A DNA stretch of 64,000 bases from ZC4RG30 sp035556135. Lineage in GTDB: Bacteria; Pseudomonadota; Gammaproteobacteria; Steroidobacterales; Steroidobacteraceae. The notes under the pieces were generated by a model. The model was given only the letters and a program-made list of their open reading frames with translations, was not told the DNA's origin and did no database searches. The position numbers and the translations under genes are program-made. The stretch lies in the NCBI GenBank assembly GCA_035556135.1, contig DATMFO010000005.1, forward strand, positions 248,001 to 312,000. Direction: 5' to 3'. Below are positions 24,420 to 33,129 of the stretch, in pieces; the first letter of the stretch is position 1; every line of letters starts with the position of its first letter.

Positions 24420-26641
24420 GCAGCGATATTCCGGCGCCTGCCGGCGGCAATGCCACGGGCGCGCCGCTGCGTTTCGTGGCCACCGTGCCGCGCGGCTTCT
24501 CCGACCTGCTGGCCACGGAGGTGGCGGCACTGGGTGCAGCGCAGGTGCGCGAGAGTGCCGGCGGCGTCAGCTTCGAAGGCAGCCTGGCGGTGGGTTATCG
24601 CGTGCTGCTGGAATCCCGCCTGGCCAGCCGCGTGCTGCTGGAGATCACGCGCGGCCGCATGTCGGATGCGGATGACCTGTACGCGCTGGCGCGCGGCATC
24701 GACTGGCGCGAGCACCTGGATTCGCGCGGCACGCTGGCCTGCGAGTTCACCGGCCAGCATCCGGCAATCAGCAACACGCATTTCGGTGCGCTGAAGCTGA
24801 AGGATGCCATCGTCGACCAGCTGCGCGAGACCACCAGGCTGCGTCCCAGCATCGAGACCCAGCGGCCGGACGTTTCGGTGTATGCACACGTGGCACGCGG
24901 CGAAGTGGCGATCTCCATCGACCTGGCTGGCGAAGCATTGAGTCGCCGCGGCTACCGCTTGCAGGGCGGAGAGGCGCCGCTGCGCGAGAACCTCGCCGCC
25001 GGCATCCTGATGCGCGCCGGCTGGCCGCGCATCGCGGCGGCGGGCGGCGAGTTCCTGGATCCCATGTGCGGCTCGGGTACCTTCGTGATCGAGGCGGCGT
25101 GGATGGCGCTGGACCGCGCTCCCGGCCTGCTGCGCGACTACTGGGGATTCCAGGGATGGCGTGGGCATGATGCGGCGCTGTGGGCGGAACTGGTGGCTGC
25201 GGCCACGGCGCGGATGCGCCAGCAGTTGCCCATGGTGATCCGCGGTGCGGACCACCACCGCGGTGCCATTGCCACGGCGCAGGCCAATGCGCGGCGCGCC
25301 CAGGTGGGACGCGACCTGGTGTTCGAGCACTGCGACATCGCCACGCTCACGCCGCATGCGACTGCGGCCGATGCGCCGCCGGGGCTGCTGTGCGTGAATC
25401 CGCCCTACGGCGCGCGCATCGAAGGCAGGGAGGACGCGGCGGCTGCCCACCGCGCAATCGGTGCGGCATTGCGCGGTCCATTTGCCGCCTGGCATGCGGC
25501 CGTGCTGACCGGCGAACCGGAACTGGGCCAGCAGATCGGCGCCGAGGCGGCGCGTGTACACACCGTGTTCAACGGCGCCATCGAATGCCGGCTGCTGCGC
25601 TTCACTCCCGGCGAGCGCAAGGCGCGCCGGGAGCCGACGCGCGGCATCGTCATCGACGATGCTTCCATCGCGCAGGGCGCCGGTGCGCGCATGTTCGCCA
25701 ATCGCCTGGGCAAGAACCTCGTGCGGCTGGGCAAGCTGGCGCGACGCGAGGGAGTGTCGTGCTGGCGGCTGTATGACGCGGACATGCCCGAATACGCGCT
25801 GGCCGTCGACCTGTACACCGGCGCGGGCCCGGATGAGGGGAAGCGCTGGCTCTACGTGCAGGAATACGCGCCGCCGGCCAGCATCGATCCGGCTGCCGCC
25901 CGGCGCCGGCGCGAGGAAGCGCTTTCGGTACTGCCCGAGGTGACCGGCGTGCCTTTCGCGGACATCCGCCTGCGCACGCGCCGGCCGCAGAAGAGCGGAC
26001 AGTACGAACGGCGCGGCGCCAGCGGCGAGTTCCACGTGGTGGAGGAGGCGGGACTGAAACTGCGCGTGAACCTCGATGACTACCTGGACACCGGCGTGTT
26101 CCTGGATCATCGCGTCACGCGCCAGCGGCTCGGCCAGGCGGCGCGCGGCACGCGCTTCCTGAATCTCTTCTGCTACACGGCCACGGCCACGGTGCATGCG
26201 GTGGCCGGTGGAGCGTCGAGTTCCCTCAGCGTCGACATGTCGCGCACCTATCTCGACTGGGCACGCGCCAACCTCGAACTGAACGCACTGGCCGGCGATT
26301 CCCACCGCCTGCTGCAGGCGGATGTGCTGCGGTGGTTGTCGGAGCAATCGACGGGTGCCGCCTGGGACCTGATCTTCCTCGACCCGCCCACTTTCTCGAA
26401 CTCCGCACGCATGGAAGGTGTGCTCGACATCCAGCGCGACCACGGACGGCTGGTGGCCGACTGCATGCGCATCCTCGCGCCTGGCGGCCTGCTGGTCTTC
26501 TCCACCAACGCACAGCGTTTCACGTTAGATACTGATGTACATAACGCTTTTCGCGTTGCGGATGTCTCGGCCATGACGCTGCCATTTGATTTCAAGGGAA
26601 ATCCCCGGATCCATCGCTGTTTCGAAGTCCGGCATCGTTGA
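24416..26641 (+). CDS. rlmL: Bifunctional 23S rRNA methyltransferase (m2G2445 and m7G2069)
   Basis: 741 residues, two methyltransferases fused as in RlmKL. THUMP region first (LATEVAALGAAQVRESAGGVSFEG), then the RlmL half with DPMCGSGTFVIEAAW and catalytic NPPYGARIEG (about residue 325), then the RlmK half with DYLDTGVFLDHRVTR, LNLFCYTATATVHA and LIFLDPPTFSNS. It methylates the large-subunit RNA during ribosome assembly. The GTG start sits inside the puuC stop (GTGA), an unusual partner for an rRNA enzyme. The last ~130 bases are AT-richer than the rest, and a promoter for the next gene overlaps the stop. Confidence 0.94.
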   Translation: MSSDIPAPAGGNATGAPLRFVATVPRGFSDLLATEVAALGAAQVRESAGGVSFEGSLAVGYRVLLESRLASRVLLEITRGRMSDADDLYALARGIDWREHLDSRGTLACEFTGQHPAISNTHFGALKLKDAIVDQLRETTRLRPSIETQRPDVSVYAHVARGEVAISIDLAGEALSRRGYRLQGGEAPLRENLAAGILMRAGWPRIAAAGGEFLDPMCGSGTFVIEAAWMALDRAPGLLRDYWGFQGWRGHDAALWAELVAAATARMRQQLPMVIRGADHHRGAIATAQANARRAQVGRDLVFEHCDIATLTPHATAADAPPGLLCVNPPYGARIEGREDAAAAHRAIGAALRGPFAAWHAAVLTGEPELGQQIGAEAARVHTVFNGAIECRLLRFTPGERKARREPTRGIVIDDASIAQGAGARMFANRLGKNLVRLGKLARREGVSCWRLYDADMPEYALAVDLYTGAGPDEGKRWLYVQEYAPPASIDPAAARRRREEALSVLPEVTGVPFADIRLRTRRPQKSGQYERRGASGEFHVVEEAGLKLRVNLDDYLDTGVFLDHRVTRQRLGQAARGTRFLNLFCYTATATVHAVAGGASSSLSVDMSRTYLDWARANLELNALAGDSHRLLQADVLRWLSEQSTGAAWDLIFLDPPTFSNSARMEGVLDIQRDHGRLVADCMRILAPGGLLVFSTNAQRFTLDTDVHNAFRVADVSAMTLPFDFKGNPRIHRCFEVRHR

Positions 26642-26672
26642 ATGCATATACCCGCGCAGTTATGCTCGCGGG
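26638..26672 (+). promoter_or_regulatory. Probable iorA promoter with flanking inverted repeat
   Basis: TTGAAT (26638-26643, overlapping the rlmL stop) and TATGCT (26661-26666) are exactly 17 bases apart. The -10 is bracketed by CCCGCG (26651-26656) and CGCGGG (26667-26672), which could pair as a hairpin or bind a regulator. Confidence 0.45.
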
Positions 26673-26715
26673 CTTCCGGGGGTTTTCTCTCTCAAACAAG
26701 TCTGGGGCGGTCACA

Positions 26716-27192
26716 ATGGCCAAAGTCAAATTGAACGTGAATGGCACCGACCACGAAGTGGAGGTGGCGGACGACCAGCCGCTGCTGTGGGTGCTGCGTG
26801 ATGAACTGAAGCTGGTTGGCACCAAGTTCGGTTGCGGCATGGCCCAGTGCGGCGCATGCACCGTGCACCTGAACGGCACGCCGATCCGTTCCTGCCAGAC
26901 GCCGGCCACGGCGGTGCAGGGACAGAAGATCACCACCATCGAGGGCCTCGCCCAGAACGGCGCGCTCACCGCCGTGCAGAAGGCCTGGATCGAGCACGAC
27001 GTGCCCCAGTGCGGTTACTGCCAGGCGGGCCAGGTGATGAGTGCCACGGCACTGCTGCGCCAGACGCCGAATCCCACCGATGCGCAGATCGACGCCGCCA
27101 TGCAGGGCAACATCTGCCGCTGCGGCACCTACCTTCGTATCCGCGCCGCCATCAAGTCTGCGGCCAAGTCGCTGAGCGGGAGTGCCTCGTGA
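26716..27192 (+). CDS. iorA: [2Fe-2S] subunit of a molybdenum hydroxylase (IorA type)
   Basis: 158 residues. The plant-ferredoxin-like cluster ligands are CGMAQCGACTVHLNG with a fourth Cys in RSCQTP; the second cluster domain has CGYCQAGQ and NICRCGTYLRI. This is the small electron-transfer subunit of the IorAB isoquinoline 1-oxidoreductase/aldehyde dehydrogenase class of the xanthine oxidase family. ATG 26716 starts the conserved domain. The stop overlaps iorB (TGATG). The natural substrate is unknown: such pairs oxidise N-heterocycles or aldehydes, and the nearby polyamine genes would supply aldehydes. Confidence 0.92.
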   Translation: MAKVKLNVNGTDHEVEVADDQPLLWVLRDELKLVGTKFGCGMAQCGACTVHLNGTPIRSCQTPATAVQGQKITTIEGLAQNGALTAVQKAWIEHDVPQCGYCQAGQVMSATALLRQTPNPTDAQIDAAMQGNICRCGTYLRIRAAIKSAAKSLSGSAS

Positions 27193-29597
27193 TGAAACCG
27201 AACCTCGAAAACGAATACTACCCGGACGTCCTGCTGGAGCAGTTCGGCTGGAAGACGCCCGAGGGCGCCAAGGCGCTGGCCGCCGAGCCGGTGTCGCGCC
27301 GTACCTTCCTCACCGTGTCCGCGGCTGCGGGCGGTGGAATGATGCTGGGCTTCGGCCTCGCGGGCAGCGAGAAGGCTGCAGCCGGTGCACCCGGCGGATT
27401 CGGCGGCGCCCCGCAGGCGCTGAATCCGTCTGCCTACGTGAAGATCGCGCCGGATGGAAAGATCACCATCATGGCCAAGAACCCGGAGATCGGGCAGGGC
27501 ATCAAGACCGCCTTCGCCGTGATCATCGCCGAAGAACTGGATGCGAAGTGGTCCGATGTCACGGTGGAGCAGGCGCCCATCGATTCGCGTGCCTACGGCT
27601 CGCAGCTGGCAGGTGGCTCCACGTCCATTCCGTCGAACTACAACAACATGCGCCAGGCCGGCGCCGCGGCGCGTGCGCTGCTGGTGGCCGCGGCCGCGCA
27701 GCAGTGGGGCGTGCCGGCGTCCGAGATCACCACCTCCGAGGGTGTGGCCACGCATGCCGCCAGCCGCCGCAGCGCCAGCTACGGCCAGCTGGCTGCCGCT
27801 GCCGCCACCATGCCGGTGCCGGCCGCTGCCGACCTGAAGCTGAAGGACAAGAAGGACTTCAAGCTCATCGGCTCCACGCAGATCGGCGGTGTCGACAACG
27901 TGAAGCTGATGACGGGCCAGCCGCTGTTCGGCGTGGACGTGCAGCTGCCCAACATGAAGGTGGCGGTGTTCGAGAAGTGCCCGGCCATCGGCGGCAAGGC
28001 CGTGTCGGCCAACCTCGATGAGATCCGCAAGCTGCCCGGCGTGGTCGATGCCTTCATCGTCGAAGGCAATGGCAATGTCTCGCAGCTGGCCCCGGGCGTG
28101 GCCATCGTGGCCAACAACACCTGGGCTGCCTTCTCCGCGAAGAAGAAGCTGAAGGTCACCTGGGACGAGAGCAATGCGTCCAAGGATGACTGGAATGCCT
28201 TCTCGGCGCAGGCAAAGGAGGCCCGCAAGGCCCCTGGCGCGCAGGAGCTGCGCAACACCGGTGACGTGGAAGGCGCGCTGAAGGGCGCGAAGAAGACCGT
28301 CGAGGCCTTCTACACCTTCGGCTTCATCTCGCACCAGCCGCTGGAGCCGCAGAACACCACGGCCTGGTTCAAGAAGGATGCCGACGGCGACAAGCTGGAG
28401 ATCTGGGGTTCGGTGCAGATTCCTGACGGTGCCCGCACCGCCGCGGCCAACCTGGTGGGTGTGCAGCCGAACAACGCGGTGCTGCACCAGATGCGCGTGG
28501 GTGGCGGCTTCGGCCGGCGCCTGATGAACGAGTACGTGCTCGAGGCGGCGCAGATCTCCAAGCAGGCTGGCGGCATCCCCGTGAAGCTGATGTGGACCCG
28601 CGAAGACGACATGGCGCATGACTTCTATCGCGCCGGCGGCTTCCACAACTTCAAGGCCGGCCTCGACGAGAACGGCAAGCTGGTAGCGTGGGATGGCCAT
28701 GCCATCTCCTTCTCCGACGGCAACGTGGCTGCTCCGCCTCCGGGCGGTGGTCCTGGTGGCCCCGGCGGTCCTGGTGGTCCTGGCGGACGCGGTCCTGCCG
28801 GCCCGCGTGCCGTGCAGGGTGGTGGCTGGACGGCCAGCGACTTCCCGGCTGCCTACACGCCCAACTTCCGCGTCACGCAGACGCTGATGCCGCTGAAGAT
28901 CCTCTGCGGTCCCTATCGCGCGCCGGGTTCGAACACGGCCGCGTGGGTGGCGCAGTCCTTCCTGCATGAAGTGGCAGTGGCCTCCGGCAAGAAGCACGAC
29001 GAGTTCCTGGTCGAGCTGTTCAACCAGGCGCAGCCGGCCCCGGCCGCGGCTCCTGGTGGATTCGGCGGCGGTGCTGGTGGCCTGCGTGCCGACCGCGCCA
29101 TCGCGACCATCCAGGAAGTGGTGAAGCGCTCCAACTATGGCAAGCCGCCCGCGGGCCGGCACCATGGCCTGGCGTTCCACTTCTCCCACCAGGGCCACTT
29201 CGCCGAGGTTGCCGAGGTCAGCGTGACCCGCGACAAGAAGGTGAAGGTGCACAAGATGTGGGTGGTGGGTGACATCGGCTCGCCGATCGTCAATCCGTCC
29301 GGTGCCATCAACCAGGTGCAGGGTTCGGTGGTCGATGCCGTCTCGCAGCTGTCGCAGGAGGCGACCATCGAGAAGGGTCGCATCAAGGAAACCAACTTCC
29401 ACCAGTACCAGCTGGCACGCATGCCGGTGACGCCTGAGGTGGACGTGCACTTCCTGCCGACGGACTTCAATCCGACGGGCGTGGGCGAGCCGGCGTATCC
29501 GCCGGCGGGCGCGGCGATCTGCAACGCCATCTACGCGGCGACCGGCACGCGCATCCGCACGCTGCCGATCACCCGCGAGGGGTTCTCGGTGGTGTGA
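27192..29597 (+). CDS. iorB: Molybdopterin-binding subunit of a molybdenum hydroxylase (IorB type)
   Basis: 801 residues. It carries a twin-arginine signal (SRRTFLTVSAAAGGGMMLGFG) about 36 residues in, so the complex is probably exported folded. Molybdopterin-domain features are EIGQGIKTAFAVIIAEEL, GGGFGRRLMNEYVLEA, GPYRAPGSNTAAWV and the catalytic Glu in TGVGEPAYPPAGAAI. It is typical of IorB in having two MoCo-binding halves. Unusual are three glycine-rich low-complexity stretches: APGGFGGA near residue 67, a GGP-repeat loop at about residues 514-541, and APGGFGGG near residue 622. They may be surface loops. A perfect GC hairpin follows the stop. Confidence 0.92.
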   Translation: MKPNLENEYYPDVLLEQFGWKTPEGAKALAAEPVSRRTFLTVSAAAGGGMMLGFGLAGSEKAAAGAPGGFGGAPQALNPSAYVKIAPDGKITIMAKNPEIGQGIKTAFAVIIAEELDAKWSDVTVEQAPIDSRAYGSQLAGGSTSIPSNYNNMRQAGAAARALLVAAAAQQWGVPASEITTSEGVATHAASRRSASYGQLAAAAATMPVPAAADLKLKDKKDFKLIGSTQIGGVDNVKLMTGQPLFGVDVQLPNMKVAVFEKCPAIGGKAVSANLDEIRKLPGVVDAFIVEGNGNVSQLAPGVAIVANNTWAAFSAKKKLKVTWDESNASKDDWNAFSAQAKEARKAPGAQELRNTGDVEGALKGAKKTVEAFYTFGFISHQPLEPQNTTAWFKKDADGDKLEIWGSVQIPDGARTAAANLVGVQPNNAVLHQMRVGGGFGRRLMNEYVLEAAQISKQAGGIPVKLMWTREDDMAHDFYRAGGFHNFKAGLDENGKLVAWDGHAISFSDGNVAAPPPGGGPGGPGGPGGPGGRGPAGPRAVQGGGWTASDFPAAYTPNFRVTQTLMPLKILCGPYRAPGSNTAAWVAQSFLHEVAVASGKKHDEFLVELFNQAQPAPAAAPGGFGGGAGGLRADRAIATIQEVVKRSNYGKPPAGRHHGLAFHFSHQGHFAEVAEVSVTRDKKVKVHKMWVVGDIGSPIVNPSGAINQVQGSVVDAVSQLSQEATIEKGRIKETNFHQYQLARMPVTPEVDVHFLPTDFNPTGVGEPAYPPAGAAICNAIYAATGTRIRTLPITREGFSVV

Positions 29598-29624
29598 CGC
29601 CATCGCAACCGCGATGATCGTGGC

Positions 29625-29650
29625 GGCCCGCGGGGGAAACCCCGCGGGCC
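29625..29650 (+). terminator. GC hairpin after iorB, without U-tract
   Basis: A perfect 11-bp stem (GGCCCGCGGGG with CCCCGCGGGCC) and a GAAA tetraloop. It is followed by GTTGC, not a T run, so it may weaken rather than stop transcription, or protect the 3' end of the iorAB message. It resembles the TorF terminators in stem start and GNRA loop. Confidence 0.55.
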
Positions 29651-29688
29651 GTTGCATGTCCGGAGTCTGGAAATCCAGGGAGGTGGCG

Positions 29689-30717
29689 ATGAAGCCGGTG
29701 GTCTGGGGCGTGCTCAGTTCGGCGCGCATTGGCGTGCAGAAGGTGATCCCGGGGATGCTGCGCAGTCCACTGGTGGAAGTGAGGGGCATTGCCTCGCGTT
29801 CGCTGGATGCGGCGCAGTCGGCGGCGCAGACGCTGGGAATACCCCGCGCCTTCGGCAGCTACGAGGAGCTGATTGCCGACCCGGCCATCGAGGCCATCTA
29901 CAACCCGCTGCCCAATCACCTGCATGTGCCGCTGACGCTGGCCGCCGCGCGGGCCGGAAAGCATGTGCTGTGCGAGAAGCCCATCGCGCTCGATGCAGCG
30001 GAAGCTGCGCAGCTGCGCGAGGTGGCCGGGCGCGTGCGCATCGCCGAGGCTTTCATGGTGCGCCACCATCCGCAGTGGCAGCGGCTGCGCGAGCTGCTGC
30101 GCGCTGGTCGCATCGGCGTGCCGCGGGTAGTGCAGGTGGCATTCTCGTTCTTCAACGACAACCCCGCGGACATCCGCAACCAGCGGGAAACCGGTGGCGG
30201 GGCGCTGTATGACATCGGCTGTTACGCCATCGCCGCGGGCCGGTACGTGTTCGAGAGCGAGCCGCTCAGGGTGATGGCGATGATGGATCGCGATCCCGCG
30301 CTTGCGGTGGATCGCGCCACGTCGGGATTGCTGGACTTTGGTGCCAGCCGGCAGCTTGCTTTCACGGTCACCACGCAATGCGCCTCGCAGCAGCGGCTGG
30401 TGGTGCTGGGCACGCGCGGTCGCATCGAGCTGGAGATTCCCTTCAATCCGCCGCAGGGTGGCACCACCCGCATCCGCATTGATGACGGTTCGGCGCTCGA
30501 TGGCAGCAGCGCGCTGATCGAGGCCCTGCCTGAAGCGGACCAGTACCAGCGCCTGGTGGAGAATTTCTCGCGCACGGTGCGTGGCGAGCCGGCACCGTTC
30601 TGGGACCTGGAGGATGCCATCTGCCAGATGCAGGTGATCGATGCGCTGTGGCGTTCGGAGTCCAGCGGGGCGTGGGAAAAAGTGGCAACAGAGGCCTCGC
30701 CGGGGGCCGGGCGCTGA
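29689..30717 (+). CDS. Gfo/Idh/MocA-family oxidoreductase
   Basis: 342 residues with AGGGAGG before ATG 29689. The N-terminal Rossmann domain reads WGVLSSARIGVQKVIPGML, followed by YNPLPNHLHVPLTLAAARAGKHVLCEKPIAL, where EKP carries the conserved lysine. The C-terminal domain has GGGALYDIGCYAI, also typical. It would oxidise a sugar, inositol or related polyol with NAD(P). The substrate cannot be told. Its stop overlaps the nuclease gene start by one base (TGATG). Confidence 0.9.
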   Translation: MKPVVWGVLSSARIGVQKVIPGMLRSPLVEVRGIASRSLDAAQSAAQTLGIPRAFGSYEELIADPAIEAIYNPLPNHLHVPLTLAAARAGKHVLCEKPIALDAAEAAQLREVAGRVRIAEAFMVRHHPQWQRLRELLRAGRIGVPRVVQVAFSFFNDNPADIRNQRETGGGALYDIGCYAIAAGRYVFESEPLRVMAMMDRDPALAVDRATSGLLDFGASRQLAFTVTTQCASQQRLVVLGTRGRIELEIPFNPPQGGTTRIRIDDGSALDGSSALIEALPEADQYQRLVENFSRTVRGEPAPFWDLEDAICQMQVIDALWRSESSGAWEKVATEASPGAGR

Positions 30718-31595
30718 TGCGGACCCCTTCGCCCGGATGGCGGGCAACGCTGTACGCCGTGCTGATCCTGCTGCTGCCGGCACGCGCGCTGGCGTGGTCG
30801 GAGACGGGTCACTGGCTGGTCGGCAAACTGGCCGAGACGCAGCTCACGATGCAGGCACGCGCCGAGGTACGCCGCCTGCTCGCTGGAGAGCAGGACCCCA
30901 CGCTGGGCGGAGTCGCGGCCTGGGCCGACGCGTTGCGACAGTCCGATCCGGCGCGTTTCCGCGCCACCTCGCGCTGGCACTACATCAATGCCCGCAATGC
31001 AGGATGTGGCTTCGACCTGGCGCGCGACTGCGCGGACGGGCAGTGCATCGTGGCGGCCATCGAAGAGCAGCGGCGCTTGCTGGCAGACCCCGGCCAGAAG
31101 CTGGAGCGGCGCCGCGACGCGCTGAAGTTCATCGTGCACCTGGTGGGGGATATCCACCAGCCGCTGCATGCCAGCGACCGCAATGATTCAGGTGGCAACC
31201 GTTTCCAGGTGCAGCTGACCACCGCGCCGTCCACGGCGGGGCGCACGCGTGGAGGCACGCGCGCTACGGCGGTTGGAACCAACCTGCATTCCGTGTGGGA
31301 CTACCACGTGCTGGCTTCGGCCGGGCAGGGCAGGGATGGTCTTGCGGCACGGCTGCGCGAAGCGCTGCCGGCGCCGCCGGTCGGGTCGTCCGCGGCGAGA
31401 CCATCTGTGAATGCACCGCTGGAATGGGCACTGGAATCCTGCGCACTGCTGGATGCCCAGGCCATCTACCCGGCGGAACACGTGCTGGACCATCGTTATC
31501 TTGATGCGCACCGCTCACTGGCTGAACAACGCATCGTGCAGGCCGCGACGCGCCTTGCAGTGCTGCTCAACGCGACCCTGGCGGCGCCGCGCTGA
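30717..31595 (+). CDS. Secreted S1/P1-type zinc nuclease
   Basis: 292 residues. A signal peptide ends at LPARALA, leaving Trp27 as residue 1 of the mature protein; in this family that Trp is a zinc ligand. All other ligands can be seen: H in WSETGHW, D in AAWADAL, H in RWHYIN, H and D in IVHLVGDIHQPLHASDRN, and H and D in NLHSVWDYHV. It should cleave single-stranded DNA and RNA and 3'-nucleotides in the periplasm or outside. A role in scavenging nucleotides or phosphate is inferred. It overlaps the oxidoreductase and is convergent with puuB. Confidence 0.92.
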   Translation: MRTPSPGWRATLYAVLILLLPARALAWSETGHWLVGKLAETQLTMQARAEVRRLLAGEQDPTLGGVAAWADALRQSDPARFRATSRWHYINARNAGCGFDLARDCADGQCIVAAIEEQRRLLADPGQKLERRRDALKFIVHLVGDIHQPLHASDRNDSGGNRFQVQLTTAPSTAGRTRGGTRATAVGTNLHSVWDYHVLASAGQGRDGLAARLREALPAPPVGSSAARPSVNAPLEWALESCALLDAQAIYPAEHVLDHRYLDAHRSLAEQRIVQAATRLAVLLNATLAAPR

Positions 31596-31639
31596 TCTGC
31601 CGGCGACACCGGGTGCATCGCCTGCGCGGGCGGACGCAT

Positions 31640-32929
31640 TCAGGGCAGCAGGTCCCTCAGGCGATACCACAGCATGGCCAGAACCAGCGCTGGTCGCCGC
31701 AGCATCGCCCCGCCGGGAAAAAGGCTGTGCGGGATGCGTGCGAACACATCAAAGCGCTCCGCCTCGCCCGCGATGGCCTCTGCCACCAGCCTGCCCGCCA
31801 GTCCCGTGAGGGCGATGCCATGGCCGGAAAATCCCTGCAGGTAATACACATCGGGCTCGAGGCGCCCGAAGTCCGGGGCGCGGTTGAGAGTGATGTCCAC
31901 GTCACCTCCCCAGGCATATTCCACGCGCGCCTCCTTCAGCTGCGGGAATACAGCCACCATGCGACGGCGAGTGGCCTCGGCTGTGTCGAAGGGATCATGC
32001 CCGGAATAGCTCACCCGGCCGCCGAACAGCAGGCGGTGGTCGCTGCTGCGACGGAAGTAGTCCAGCACCCAGTTGATGTCACTGATGGCCGTATCCTGCG
32101 GCAGCAGCGCACGGACAAGGCCGGCGCCCAATGGCTCGGTGGCGATGATGTAAGTGCTTACCGGCATCACGCGGCGCGCGAGCTGCGGCACGGTGGCTCC
32201 CAGGGAGGCATTGCCTGCGAACACGATCTGCCGGCAGCTGAGCGTGCCCTGCGCAGTGATGAGTTGCAGCGCGCCGTCCGCGCGTCGATGGCGCAGCACG
32301 CGGCTGTCCTCATGCACGGTGACACCGGCGCGTTGCGCAGCCCCGGCCAGCCCGCGCACGTACTTGAGCGGGTGGATGTGGCCGCTGTTGGAATCGTGCA
32401 GGCCGGCCACGTAACGCTCGCTGGCCACCAGCTGCCGCGTGGCGGCAGTATCGAGCAAGGACACGCTTTCGTATCCGTAGTCCTCGCGCAGCGAGCGGTG
32501 CCACGCGGACAGCTCCTCGCGCTGGCGCGGCCTGATCGCCACGTGCATCTGGCCAGCGACATAGTCGCAGTCGATGGCGTGGGTGGAAACCAGCTCGCGC
32601 AGCAGTGCCAGTGCCTCCAGCGACAGGTCCCACACACGGCGCGCGTCGGCGGCGCCGAGCAGCGCGGTGAGCTTTTCCTGCCCCGCGGCGAGGCCGAAGA
32701 TGGCCTGGCCGCCGTTGCGCCCGGAGGCCCCGCCACCCACCTGTCCGGCCTCCAGCACCGTGACGCGATAGCCGCGGCCGGCCAGATGCAGCGCCGCGGA
32801 CAGGCCGGTGATGCCTGCGCCCACCACCGCCACATCGCAGCTGGCCGCACCGTCCAGTGCCGGCAGGCGGGGGGCGGGTGGCAGGGAGGCCTGGTACCAG
32901 GAGCCCGCCTGGAGGGGGCGGGATTTCAT
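31640..32929 (-). CDS. puuB: Gamma-glutamylputrescine oxidase
   Basis: 429 residues, a DAO-type FAD oxidase. The FAD motif VAVVGAGITGLSAALHLAGRG lies near residue 32, followed by GGASGRNGGQAIFG, IDCDYVAGQMHVA, SGHIHPLKYVRGLA, DINWVLDYFRRSSDHRLLFGG and YYLQGFSGHGIALTGLAGRL, all matching PuuB. It oxidises gamma-glutamylputrescine to the aldehyde with release of ammonia and hydrogen peroxide. ATG 32929 is preferred. It is divergent from puuD, which carries the rest of the pathway, across 200 bases of regulatory DNA. Confidence 0.9.
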   Translation of the reverse strand: MKSRPLQAGSWYQASLPPAPRLPALDGAASCDVAVVGAGITGLSAALHLAGRGYRVTVLEAGQVGGGASGRNGGQAIFGLAAGQEKLTALLGAADARRVWDLSLEALALLRELVSTHAIDCDYVAGQMHVAIRPRQREELSAWHRSLREDYGYESVSLLDTAATRQLVASERYVAGLHDSNSGHIHPLKYVRGLAGAAQRAGVTVHEDSRVLRHRRADGALQLITAQGTLSCRQIVFAGNASLGATVPQLARRVMPVSTYIIATEPLGAGLVRALLPQDTAISDINWVLDYFRRSSDHRLLFGGRVSYSGHDPFDTAEATRRRMVAVFPQLKEARVEYAWGGDVDITLNRAPDFGRLEPDVYYLQGFSGHGIALTGLAGRLVAEAIAGEAERFDVFARIPHSLFPGGAMLRRPALVLAMLWYRLRDLLP

Positions 32930-33073
32930 GGGGAACTGTCCGTCATCGTCCCCACACCATGCAGGCGGGGCGGCCAACGTTCAACAAGCAATGCTGCAGG
33001 TGCACACGACTCCTGTGGATTCAACGGGTTGCGCGCGGTTCCTGCGACCGCCGAGCCAGAAGGTGCCCGGCTG

Positions 33074-33121
33074 TGGTCTAATGAAATCAGATACTTGGAG
33101 TCCCAGCGGCCTGATCAGGCC
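33074..33121 (+). promoter_or_regulatory. Probable puuD promoter and 14-bp palindrome
   Basis: An extended -10 TGGTCTAAT (33074-33082, five of six bases of TATAAT plus the TG) lies 48 bases before puuD; no -35 is evident. The palindrome GGCCTGATCAGGCC (33108-33121) follows in the leader, just before the ATG, in place of a ribosome-binding site. It would suit a repressor that responds to putrescine, as PuuR does in E. coli, but the sequence is different. Confidence 0.45.
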
Positions 33122-33129
33122 TCCCCCGC

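Noticed and set aside
24293..26443. A 716-codon frame antisense to rlmL.
   Set aside because: Shadow of the rlmL codon pattern; low-complexity Arg/His/Gln-rich product.
28745..28800. The GGP repeat as a tandem DNA repeat or phase-variable tract.
   Set aside because: Codons differ between units (GGT, GGC, GGA; CCT, CCC), so there is no exact DNA repeat to slip on.
27129..29789. A long open frame antisense to iorB (about 886 codons).
   Set aside because: High GC and strong codon bias on the plus strand keep antisense frames open. Its translation is rich in R, H and G with no domain, while iorB has full family motifs.
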